Source of the DNA: PALSA-607 sp963737705
Lineage (GTDB): Bacteria > Actinomycetota > Actinomycetes > Acidothermales > Acidothermaceae
NCBI GenBank assembly: GCA_963737705.1
Contig: CAVTTP010000005.1
Coordinates: forward strand, 248,001-312,000
Direction of reading: 5' to 3'
DNA: 64,000 nt
In this document: positions 28,554 through 36,542 of the stretch, one piece after another
Numbering within the stretch: the first letter of the stretch is position 1
How the letters are laid out: every line of letters starts with the position of its first letter
The notes under the pieces: model-generated
Told to the model about the DNA's origin: nothing
The model's input: only the letters and a program-made list of their open reading frames with translations
Databases searched by the model: none
Translations under genes and position numbers: made by a program

Positions 28554-28556
28554 GAA
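28543..28556 (-). other. malQ frame junction
   Basis: Minus strand reads CGT GAG TGC TGA in the first frame. Dropping one base (the T after GAG) gives CGT GAG GCT GAG GCC AAC and joins VAAFRE to AEANLVEFHAW without a gap, as expected for one MalQ chain. Confidence 0.75.
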
Positions 28557-29595
28557 ATGCAGCGACCTGCGTCGACGCCACGTCCTGCAACTCGCCCGGC
28601 CACTCGCGAGTCACTGCTCCATGCCTGTCGACCAATGCGCACCACGTCGCAAAGTCGCGCAGCGCGTCACCTTCGGCGGCGATGAACTCGTCGAATGAGC
28701 CCCGATCGTCGCTGCGGACAGCGAACGCACGCTCCAGAATCTCGCGCTTCGCCGACCACACGACGTCCCGATCGAGATCTTCGTCGATAGCGTTGCGGTC
28801 GCGCAGAACACTCGCGACGGCTTCGACCTCGTCCGGCGGCAACAACGCAACCTCTGGCACCTCGTCGATCGCAAGATAGATCGGATTCACGAAGCGTCGA
28901 CTCGAGGGGTAATAGGGCGACGGCTCCATAGGCGTAACCGGGCCAGCAGCATGCAGTGGATTCACCAGCACGAAGTCGGCACCGAGATCGCGCCCGCTCC
29001 ACGTCACGAGATCAGCCAGGTCGCGCAGGTCTCCCATGGCCCACGAGTTACGCGATCGCACCGCGTACAGCTGGAGCATGAATCCCCAATGCCGGCCGGC
29101 AGGGGCAACAAGTTGATCCGGGACGGCGATGAGTTGCGCCCGCGCGCTGCGCTCCCCCGACGTCGCGTGCAGGTAGTGATAACCGAGCGGGACGTCGTCC
29201 GGGATCTCGAACGTCGCCTCGCCGATCAGTTCACCGTCGATGTCGCGCGGGTCGACCCAGACCATCAGCTGGGTTAGCGAGATCCGACTGCCGTCTTCGA
29301 GTTCGAGATCGACCGACACTGCGTCGCCGTGCGGCACGTGCACAGCGACCCTCGCCGTTGCAGCGGCGCGTACGACCAAGCAGCTCGGAAGCATGTCTCG
29401 CCAGTGGCCATCGCGGGCTCGGGCGAGTGCGTCGCGGGCCGCTTCGGGTGTGCTCGCGTCGATGCCCAGCGCCGCAAGCACCGACACGACAGCGGCTTCC
29501 GATACCTGGCGCTCACCCCCGCGCCAGTCGTGAAAGAAGGCGGCGACACCATGGGCCGCCGCGAGGTCGGCGAGAACCGGATCGAGAGGAGTCAC
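28543..29595 (-). CDS. malQ: 4-alpha-glucanotransferase, N-terminal part of a frame-split gene
   Basis: This part holds the N-terminal beta domain and the first half of the GH77 barrel (WGFMLQLYAVRSRNSWAMGD, FVLVNPLHA, SPYYPSSRRFVNPIYL). GTG 29595 overlaps the amidase stop as GTGA and has GGAG upstream, giving the start MTPLDPVLADLAAAHG. It ends at TGA 28545-28543 right after VAAFRE, where homologues continue into the helix found in the other frame. Without the catalytic carboxylates of the second part it cannot be active alone. Confidence 0.85.
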   Translation of the reverse strand: MTPLDPVLADLAAAHGVAAFFHDWRGGERQVSEAAVVSVLAALGIDASTPEAARDALARARDGHWRDMLPSCLVVRAAATARVAVHVPHGDAVSVDLELEDGSRISLTQLMVWVDPRDIDGELIGEATFEIPDDVPLGYHYLHATSGERSARAQLIAVPDQLVAPAGRHWGFMLQLYAVRSRNSWAMGDLRDLADLVTWSGRDLGADFVLVNPLHAAGPVTPMEPSPYYPSSRRFVNPIYLAIDEVPEVALLPPDEVEAVASVLRDRNAIDEDLDRDVVWSAKREILERAFAVRSDDRGSFDEFIAAEGDALRDFATWCALVDRHGAVTREWPGELQDVASTQVAAFREC

Positions 29596-31013
29596 CAGCA
29601 CTCCGGATGCCGGTCGATCCAAGGCCGGGCGGCTTCCAGCTGACCCGCGAGCGCGAGCAATCCCGCCTCGCCCGCTGGCCGACCCGCGAGCATCACACCT
29701 ATCGGCAATCCCGTTGGCGTGGCGCCGAGCGGCAACGTGATGGCTGGCTGTCCGGTGAGGTTGGCGACCGACGTGAACGGCGTGAACCGCTTCTGGTTGT
29801 CGAAGTCGCGAGCAGGGTCGGCGTCGTCGCGCAGTGCGCCGACGGCCACGGGCTCCATCGCCAACGTCGGCGTCAGGACGGCGTCATACTCGGCGAGATC
29901 GACGAGGATCCGGCGCGCCGCCGCCTGCAACGTCGCGATCGCGAGCGCGTATTCGTGGCCGGTGACCCGACCGCCTCGCTCTCGCAACCAGCGGGTCAGC
30001 GGCCGAAGCCTTGCCTCCGCGGCAGCCGGAACCGGAGTCAGCGTGGAGAGCACCGACCACACCGTCTCGAAGGCGGGCACGACTGCCCCGGACGGTGCAG
30101 GCACGTCATCGACCCGATGGCCGAGTTCAAGCAGCAGCTTCGTCGCGTCGTCATAGGCCGCGAGGCAACTCGGGTCGACAGCTTCGTCGACGATGACGGG
30201 GTCGGCGTAGCGCGCGATGCGCAGCTGGCCCGGTTCGCGGTCTACGGCGGCGAGGAAGGTCTCACCAGCAGGCAGCGGCGGTGCCCAATGCGGGTCGCCG
30301 GGCATCGGCACTGCGGTCGCGTCGAGCCACGCGGCCGCGTCACGCACCGTGCGGGTCAGCGGGCCGTGCCACGCAAGCCCGCTGACGTCACCTGAGATCG
30401 GCCCGTTGCTCACGCGGCCGCGGCTGACCTTGAGCCCGACGAGACCGCAGACGCTCGCGGGGATCCGCACAGAGCCACCGCCATCGTTGCCCTGCGCAAG
30501 CGGTGCCAGCCCAGCGGCGACGGCCGCGCCCGCGCCACCGCTCGAGCCGCCCGCCGACCTCGACAGGTCCCACGGCGTGCGAGCAGGCGGCGCGACGTCC
30601 GGCTCGGTGTAACACGGTGTGCCGAACTCGGCCGCGTTCGACTTGCCCAGCAGCACCGTGCCGGCCTTGCGGAGGAGGGTGACGACATGGGCGTCGACGG
30701 TCGGCACCCGGTCGGCGAAAGCGGCGGAGCCAAGCGTGCAGCGGACGTCCGCGACGTCTGTCAGGTCTTTGATCGCGATCGGGACGCCGAGCAGTGGCGG
30801 CAGATCGGCAGCGTCGGCCTCGCGCAACGTCTGCTCGGCCTGCCGGGCCTGCGCGCGGGCGAGATCCGCTGTCACCGTGACGTACGCGCCCACAGTGTCC
30901 GACCAGGTCGCGATCCGCTCGAGGTAGTGCTCGACCAACTCCGACGGCGAGACCTCGCGACTCCGCACGACAGCCGCTTGTTCCAGCGCGGAAAGATCGT
31001 GCAACGCGGCCAT
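29592..31013 (-). CDS. amidase-signature-family enzyme
   Basis: The Ser-cisSer-Lys triad of the amidase signature family is visible: Lys in GVPIAIKDLTD, the cis-Ser in SAGGSSGGAGAAVAAG and the nucleophile Ser in DGGGSVRIPAS. It hydrolyses an amide; the substrate cannot be predicted and the gene is not part of a gatCAB set. The 473 residues are typical. It lies in a minus-strand run HNH-methyltransferase-amidase-malQ, 23 bp after the methyltransferase stop and overlapping malQ by 4 nt. Confidence 0.9.
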   Translation of the reverse strand: MAALHDLSALEQAAVVRSREVSPSELVEHYLERIATWSDTVGAYVTVTADLARAQARQAEQTLREADAADLPPLLGVPIAIKDLTDVADVRCTLGSAAFADRVPTVDAHVVTLLRKAGTVLLGKSNAAEFGTPCYTEPDVAPPARTPWDLSRSAGGSSGGAGAAVAAGLAPLAQGNDGGGSVRIPASVCGLVGLKVSRGRVSNGPISGDVSGLAWHGPLTRTVRDAAAWLDATAVPMPGDPHWAPPLPAGETFLAAVDREPGQLRIARYADPVIVDEAVDPSCLAAYDDATKLLLELGHRVDDVPAPSGAVVPAFETVWSVLSTLTPVPAAAEARLRPLTRWLRERGGRVTGHEYALAIATLQAAARRILVDLAEYDAVLTPTLAMEPVAVGALRDDADPARDFDNQKRFTPFTSVANLTGQPAITLPLGATPTGLPIGVMLAGRPAGEAGLLALAGQLEAARPWIDRHPECW

Positions 31014-31036
31014 GCCGGGAGCGTACGCGTCCCCCG

Positions 31037-31756
31037 TCAGCGGGCGCCCGCACCCATCGAGGCGGCCGGCCGAGCCACGACCCAGCCTCCGTCGTCGGTC
31101 AGGTACCCGTCGTCAAGTTGAAGACCGGCGGTGGCCAGCGTCGTCCGCAGCCGTTCGTCGTCGAGTCTTCGCGCGACGAAGGTCTGGGTCCATCGCCGAT
31201 CACCAACGATGTACTCCGCGGTAGCCGCGAGGTGGTCGGGTGCCGGTCGCGAGACGTCGTCGAGTACGTAGGTGATCTCCTCGACGGCGTCGCTGGCCGG
31301 CACGGTTCGCCGCGACGGAACCACGGTGTCGAACCACGCGACCGGATGCCGTTGGATCACGACGATGCCCGTCTCGCGAACGTGGCGTGCACACGTCGCC
31401 AGGAACGCGGCCAGCAGGTCGTCTTCTGGAACGTTGACGAGGTGCGAGGCAAGCACGACCACGTCGAAACGCTCGCCCAGATCGAGATCCTCGATGCTCG
31501 CAAGAACCGTGCGCGCGCCACGGACGTGAGCCAACATGTCCGGCGACTCATCAACGCCAACCACAACATGCCCCAACGCGAGCAACGGGTGCGTCACCCG
31601 GCCCGCACCACACCCGAGTTCGAGGATCGAGGCGTGCCGCGGCGAAACCCCGTCGATGATGGCCGGTTCGTCGCGCGCCGGCACCATGGCGTAGAGCTCG
31701 ACCGCGCAGCCGTCAGGTGTGATCGCGCCCGGCCCGCTTCCAGTGCTAAGAGTCAC
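31037..31756 (-). CDS. class I SAM-dependent methyltransferase
   Basis: Motif I (ASILELGCGAGRVT) and the following acidic end of strand 2 (VVGVDESPDML) show the Rossmann methyltransferase fold; VVLASHLVNVPEDD is motif IV-like. GTG 31756 overlaps the HNH stop as GTGA and gives 239 residues; longer readings run through the HNH gene. Substrate unknown. Confidence 0.85.
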   Translation of the reverse strand: MTLSTGSGPGAITPDGCAVELYAMVPARDEPAIIDGVSPRHASILELGCGAGRVTHPLLALGHVVVGVDESPDMLAHVRGARTVLASIEDLDLGERFDVVVLASHLVNVPEDDLLAAFLATCARHVRETGIVVIQRHPVAWFDTVVPSRRTVPASDAVEEITYVLDDVSRPAPDHLAATAEYIVGDRRWTQTFVARRLDDERLRTTLATAGLQLDDGYLTDDGGWVVARPAASMGAGAR

Positions 31757-32283
31757 GCGCTCGCCGACTGGTCGATCGCCCACCCAAAGCCATCGCCGTC
31801 CAGGTACGGGATCCACTTTGGGTCGCTGCGCCCGGTGCCGAGGATCCGCCAGGCGATCCCGCTCGGGGCGCGCGGCGCACGGCGAAGCCGCCAGCCAAGT
31901 TCGGTCACCGTGCGATCCGCCTTCACGTGGTTGCATCGCCGGCAGCACGACACGACGTTGTCCCACGTGTGTGTTCCACCGCGGCTACGCGGGACCACGT
32001 GATCAAGGCTGGTCGCCGGCGCTTCGCAGTAGGCGCATCGCCCACCATCGCGCAAGAAAACCCCGCGACGAGTCAGCGGAACCACATTTCGGTACGGGAT
32101 CTTCACGAAGCGGGTGAGCTTGACCACCGCGGGCACCGAGACCGCTGCGGCCGCGCTGTGCACGACCACATCACCGGCCTCGAGGGAGATGGCCTTCGCG
32201 GCGAGCACCAAGAGCAGGGCGCGACGGTCCGGCACGACGCCGATCGGTTCGTACGTCGCGTTGAGAACCAGCGCGTAAGCCAC
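31753..32283 (-). CDS. HNH endonuclease-domain protein
   Basis: A core with CAYCEAPATSLDHVVPRSRG and CCRRCNHVKADRT shows an HNH nuclease motif with two CxxC zinc pairs. The N-terminal part (ALVLNATYEPIGVVPDRRAL) is characteristic of a widespread actinobacterial HNH family of unknown role (compare Rv2469c). GTG 32283 has GGAGGAGGG just upstream and gives 176 residues. It heads the run that ends with DUF5130. It is not linked to a phage or restriction system here. Confidence 0.88.
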   Translation of the reverse strand: MAYALVLNATYEPIGVVPDRRALLLVLAAKAISLEAGDVVVHSAAAAVSVPAVVKLTRFVKIPYRNVVPLTRRGVFLRDGGRCAYCEAPATSLDHVVPRSRGGTHTWDNVVSCCRRCNHVKADRTVTELGWRLRRAPRAPSGIAWRILGTGRSDPKWIPYLDGDGFGWAIDQSASA

Positions 32284-32400
32284 GCCGCCCTCCTCCGCCG
32301 CCTGTCCCCTAGCTCTTCCCGGCAAACCCGCCAGCTCTGCTCGGCAAGTGCCGCTCACGTGACAGTCTCGCCGGTCGGACCGTCCCGGCGCCAGCTATTC

Positions 32401-32481
32401 ATGCCGGAGGCGTGATTTATGTCGGGCATGCCGGACGCGTGATTTATGTCGGGCATGCCGGAGGCGTGTTTTGTGTAGTGC
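32401..32481. repeat. three 27-bp tandem repeats upstream of the HNH and S9 genes
   Basis: A unit of 27 bp starts ATGCCGGAGGCGTGATTTAT and ends GTCGGGC. Copies lie at 32401-32427, 32428-32454 (one change) and 32455-32481 (diverged end). On the minus strand the unit encodes the 9-residue MPDINHASG in an open frame, but a real product is doubtful. The array lies in the 257-bp divergent spacer and may contain regulatory sites. Confidence 0.85.
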
Positions 32482-32540
32482 ACGGCGCGCGGCCTAGGCG
32501 AGATCGAATCTTGACCGCGCGCGTTGGTTAGGGTCGCTCC

Positions 32541-34637
32541 ATGACGAAGCCGCCGTATCCCGCCGCGCGCCGCCTCGACCTCGTGGAGAAGCTTCCTGTG
32601 GCGGCGCCGACGTACGACGTCCCGGACCCGTACCGGTGGCTTGAGGACCCCACAACCTCCGAGTCGCTGAGCTGGCTCGAAGACGAGGACGCACTCGCGA
32701 ATGAGCACCTCGGGGCCCTCGCCGGCCGCAGCCAGCTGCGCGCCAGGCTCACCTCGCTGATGGCCGCTGGCGTGGTGACCGCCCCCGCCTGGCGCGGAGA
32801 ACGCCAGTTCTTCATGCGCCGAACTGCCGAGCAGGAGCACGCGGTCCTCGTCACCGTCGATCCCGACGGCACCGAGCGCACCCTGCTCGACCCCATGCAG
32901 CTTGACCCCTCAGGCACCACGACCCTCGACGCGTGGCAGCCGTCGAAGGAGGGCGAGCTGCTCGCCTACCAAATCTCCGAAGGCGGCGACGAGGAGTCGA
33001 TCCTGCGGGTGATCGACGTCGAAACCGGTGCGATCATCGACGGCCCGATCGATCGTTGCCGCTACTCCCCCGTCGGCTGGTTACCCGGCGCGCATGCCTA
33101 CTACTACGTGCGGCGGTTACCGCCCGCTGAAGTCCCGGCAGGTGAAGAGCAGTTTCACCGCCGGGTGTGGTTGCACCGCGTCGGGACCGACCCCGACACC
33201 GACGTGTGCGTGTTCGGCGCCGACTTCGACAAGACGACATTCTTCTCCGCATCGGTCAGCCGCGACGGGCGCTGGCTGATCGTGAGTGCGTCTCCCGGCA
33301 CCGCGCCGCGCAACGACTTGTGGATCGCCGACCTCACGACGTCCGACCCGGCATCGCCAGATCTGAAAGAGCTACAGGTCGGCGTTGATGCACAAACATC
33401 CGTGCACATCGGGCGCGACGGCCGTGCCTACATCTACACCGACCGCGACGCACCGCGAGGTCGTCTCGTCGTGACGACGCCGGAAGATCCGGCCCCGAAC
33501 ACGTGGCGCGATCTGTTGCCAGAGGATCCCGAAGCCGTGCTTGAAGACTTTTCGATCCTGGACGGCGACGAGCTGGCGCGGCCGGTCCTGCTCGCGTCGT
33601 GGACCAGGCATGCGGTCAGTGAACTCACCCTGCATGACCTGGCGACCGGCGAACGCATCGGCGCGGTGCCACTGCCAGGTCTCGGCTCGATCGGAGGCTT
33701 GTCGGAACGCCCCGACGGCGGCCCCGACTGCTGGTTCGGGTACACCGACCACACCACGCCGTCGAGCGTGTTCCGCTACGACGCACGCACCGGCCAGACC
33801 GTTGCGTGGGCAAGCGCTCCCGGCACTGTCGAAGTGCCGACTGTGCATGCGCGCCTCGTGACCTACACGTCGCGCGACGGGACACCGGTTCGCATGATCG
33901 TGGTGTCGACCGGTGCCGCCGCCGACCACGCTCGGCCGACAATTCTCGGCGGCTACGGCGGTTTCGGTGCGTCGATGACGCCTGGATACTCGGCCACCAT
34001 GCTCGCGTGGGTCGAGGCCGGCGGTGTGTATGCCGTGGCGAACCTGCGCGGCGGCGGTGAGGAAGGCGAGAGCTGGCACCGTGCCGGTATGCGCGGCAAC
34101 AAGCAGAACGTGTTCGACGACTTCCACGCGGCGGCCGACTGGTTGTGCGACAACGGGTGGACCACACCGGCGCAGCTGGGTATCTCCGGCGGCAGCAACG
34201 GCGGGCTGCTGGTCGGCGCTGCACTCACGCAAGCACCCGAGAAGTACGCCGCGGTGGCGTGTTCGGCGCCCTTGCTCGACATGGTGCGCTACGAGAAGTT
34301 CGGTTTCGGCCAGTTGTGGAGCGAGGAGTACGGCAGCGCCGAAGACCCCGTAGAACTCGGCTGGCTGTTCGCGTACTCGCCCTACCACCACGTCGAGTCA
34401 GGTGTCGAGTACCCAGCGGTGCTCTTCACGGTCTTCGACTCCGACACCCGCGTCGACCCGTTACACGCGCGCAAGATGTGCGCGGCTCTGCAGTTCGGCA
34501 CGTCGGCGGGCAGGCCGATTATCTTTCGCCGCGAAAGCGACGTCGGGCACGGCGCGCGCGCAGTGAGTCGCAGCGTCGATCTGTCGGTCGACACGCTCGC
34601 GTTCCTCGCCACCCATACCGGTCTCGCCCTCAGTTAG
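32541..34637 (+). CDS. prolyl oligopeptidase family serine peptidase (S9A)
   Basis: The start PYRWLEDP is the typical N-terminus of prolyl oligopeptidases, followed by a seven-bladed propeller and an alpha/beta hydrolase domain. The catalytic Ser is in SGGSNGGLL, Asp in FDSDTRVDP and His in DVGHGARA; NLRGGGEEGESWH is also conserved. It cleaves short peptides after proline in the cytoplasm, as no signal peptide is present. The 698 residues are the normal length. Confidence 0.94.
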   Translation: MTKPPYPAARRLDLVEKLPVAAPTYDVPDPYRWLEDPTTSESLSWLEDEDALANEHLGALAGRSQLRARLTSLMAAGVVTAPAWRGERQFFMRRTAEQEHAVLVTVDPDGTERTLLDPMQLDPSGTTTLDAWQPSKEGELLAYQISEGGDEESILRVIDVETGAIIDGPIDRCRYSPVGWLPGAHAYYYVRRLPPAEVPAGEEQFHRRVWLHRVGTDPDTDVCVFGADFDKTTFFSASVSRDGRWLIVSASPGTAPRNDLWIADLTTSDPASPDLKELQVGVDAQTSVHIGRDGRAYIYTDRDAPRGRLVVTTPEDPAPNTWRDLLPEDPEAVLEDFSILDGDELARPVLLASWTRHAVSELTLHDLATGERIGAVPLPGLGSIGGLSERPDGGPDCWFGYTDHTTPSSVFRYDARTGQTVAWASAPGTVEVPTVHARLVTYTSRDGTPVRMIVVSTGAAADHARPTILGGYGGFGASMTPGYSATMLAWVEAGGVYAVANLRGGGEEGESWHRAGMRGNKQNVFDDFHAAADWLCDNGWTTPAQLGISGGSNGGLLVGAALTQAPEKYAAVACSAPLLDMVRYEKFGFGQLWSEEYGSAEDPVELGWLFAYSPYHHVESGVEYPAVLFTVFDSDTRVDPLHARKMCAALQFGTSAGRPIIFRRESDVGHGARAVSRSVDLSVDTLAFLATHTGLALS

Positions 34638-34646
34638 CCGTTTGAC

Positions 34647-35618
34647 TCAAGAGCTGGACTGTCCCGCGAAGAAGGTGCTCCAGACCAGGTCGGCGTACTT
34701 TCGCAAACCGGTGACGTTTAGGTGCCCGCCGTCGCTCGTCAGGTCGCCCGGCACGATGGCGAGGTGCTGCATGGCACCGTTGTCGTAGTGGCAGTTGGGA
34801 AACCCTGCGCACGCAACACCGAGTTCGTGGTCGTAGTGATCGGTCACATCTTGCAAATAGGCGATCGCTGCCGGAAGCTCCTTGCCGCTGGCATCGAATG
34901 GCGCACACGGCGAACCATCCTCATTCAAGGCTTTCACGCTGGGCAACGTGGCGATCGCTTTGGTGTAGTCGGCGACATCGGTCCATACGCTCAGAACGTA
35001 GATCTGCGCGTTTGGTGCGTTCTTGGTAATCGTCTGCAGCAGCGTGGTGAAGCTGGCGCCGAACGGGGCGTAGTTCTGCGGATCGGTGCCGTCACACTTC
35101 ATGTCTTCGTCGGCGCCCTGCACGAGCACGACCGCCGGTGCGGGGTGCACCTGGGTCAAGTAATCGGCCTGCCCAATCATGTCCGTGACCTTGGCGCCGT
35201 CGGCCGCCAGGTTGAACTGATGGCCGTCGTAGGCCGGTGATTTCGCGGCCAGCCGCTGGTAGATGCTGTCGACCGCAGGGTTGGTGCCTGTCGCCCACGA
35301 GTCTTCGCGCCCGTCCGCCGAGTTTTGCCGACTCGCCGCGTCGGGGGTGCCCTCATCTGCGTTGTAGCCGGTGGCGCCAGAGTGACCGATCACCACAATC
35401 GACTTCCCTTGACCTGTCGGCGTGGCCGGCAGAGAACTGCGAGTGGCGGCAGCTGAGGACGACCGACTTGTCGACGGTGCGTGCGGTGTCGATAGCGGCG
35501 ACGCAGCGGGCGCATGACTCGAGGAACAGCCGACCAGAGCAACTGCGCAGAACAGCACCGCTAGCGACGCGACCGTCGCTCTGCGGATCCTCGTACCCGA
35601 GTCACAACGAGTCTCCAT
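34647..35618 (-). CDS. SGNH/GDSL-type hydrolase lipoprotein
   Basis: The signal peptide ends in a lipobox (VALVGCSS), and a Ser/Pro/Thr-rich linker follows. The hydrolase part has a block I serine in VIGHSGATGY, a LVQGADED segment and a block V DGGHLNVTG that supplies Asp and His. ATG 35618 has GGGAGTAG upstream. It is probably an extracytoplasmic esterase or lipase; the block I Asp of GDS is replaced by His, which is unusual. Confidence 0.8.
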   Translation of the reverse strand: METRCDSGTRIRRATVASLAVLFCAVALVGCSSSHAPAASPLSTPHAPSTSRSSSAAATRSSLPATPTGQGKSIVVIGHSGATGYNADEGTPDAASRQNSADGREDSWATGTNPAVDSIYQRLAAKSPAYDGHQFNLAADGAKVTDMIGQADYLTQVHPAPAVVLVQGADEDMKCDGTDPQNYAPFGASFTTLLQTITKNAPNAQIYVLSVWTDVADYTKAIATLPSVKALNEDGSPCAPFDASGKELPAAIAYLQDVTDHYDHELGVACAGFPNCHYDNGAMQHLAIVPGDLTSDGGHLNVTGLRKYADLVWSTFFAGQSSS

Positions 35619-35834
35619 GACTACTCCCCTCAATGCGTCGATCAGACGACGACCAGACTCCGCGCACCGGATGTCCCGAACACAGATGCCCACGTCCCGT
35701 CACGCCGGGATTTCGTTGATCGGACTGAAGATCCCGGCCCGCACAGACGCCGGTCTCTACAAACGGGACACCACCCGCCGCAACGCTGGGAGAGGCCGTC
35801 AGAGCGGCGGCCGCCTCAGACAGGAGCTGTAGCG
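35619..35834. other. 216-bp divergent intergenic region
   Basis: This lies between the SGNH gene and a membrane-protein gene. A plus-strand open frame crosses it but is arginine-rich and has no ribosome-binding site, so it is not called. I see no repeat or hairpin. Confidence 0.4.
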
Positions 35835-36506
35835 ATGATCTCGACGAAAACCCGGGTGACTGCAGGCGTGATCTGCCTGCTCGGCGGCTCGGCTTTCCAG
35901 CTAGCGCAGTACGTTGTGTCCCCGATGAAGGAGGCGGACGACGCCAGCAAGCAGGTCAGTGCTGCACTCGCTCATCAGACCGCGATGAGCTGGGCGCAAG
36001 TGCTCGACGTACCGCTCTTGCTGCTGATCCCTGCAGTGCTTTTCGCGGGCGGGGTCGCCGGGTTCGGTCGCACTCGGCTTGCCACCGCAGGCACGGTCAT
36101 CGCGTTCGTCAGCGTGCTCGGCGCAGGCTACCTGCTCGCGCAAGACGTCGTCGTCGCGGCCGCTGCGCATGCCACCGATCACGATGCGGCGACGAAGGTT
36201 GTCAAGGCGTTCGAGCACGGGACAGCAGTGAACATCGTGCTGGTGATCTACCTCCTCGGGCACCTCGTCGGATTCATCCTGCTCGGCATTGCGCTCATGC
36301 GTTCCGGCCGGGTGCCGGTGTGGGCTGGCGTCGCGATGTGCCTGTGGCCAGTTGGCGAACTACTCGGCGAAGCAAGTGGGGTCGCCCCTGTGGCCGCGGT
36401 CGGTTTCGCGCTGCTGGTTGTCGCGTTCGGCGCATGCGCGATGGCACTGACGAGAGTGACCCCACCCGTGCCCGTGCCGCACTACGAGCCCGTTACGGCC
36501 TCCTGA
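35835..36506 (+). CDS. six-helix integral membrane protein, unknown function
   Basis: About six hydrophobic segments over 223 residues (VTAGVICLLGGSAF, LLLLIPAVLFAGGVAGF, ATAGTVIAFVSVLGAGYLL, VLVIYLLGHLVGFILLG and others) with short loops resemble DUF4386-like membrane proteins, but I cannot assign it firmly. AGGAG lies 8 nt before ATG 35835. It precedes a two-component system by 36 bp and may be in its operon. Confidence 0.75.
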   Translation: MISTKTRVTAGVICLLGGSAFQLAQYVVSPMKEADDASKQVSAALAHQTAMSWAQVLDVPLLLLIPAVLFAGGVAGFGRTRLATAGTVIAFVSVLGAGYLLAQDVVVAAAAHATDHDAATKVVKAFEHGTAVNIVLVIYLLGHLVGFILLGIALMRSGRVPVWAGVAMCLWPVGELLGEASGVAPVAAVGFALLVVAFGACAMALTRVTPPVPVPHYEPVTAS

Positions 36507-36542
36507 CAAGACACCGGTGAAAATCCACGAACAGGCGGGACA

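Noticed and set aside
32355..32840. minus-strand frame including the MPDINHASG repeats as a 161-residue gene
   Set aside because: Most of it is antisense to the prolyl oligopeptidase gene, is arginine-rich, and has no ribosome-binding site.
35617..35832. plus-strand 71-codon frame
   Set aside because: Arginine-rich, no Shine-Dalgarno, lies in a divergent promoter region.
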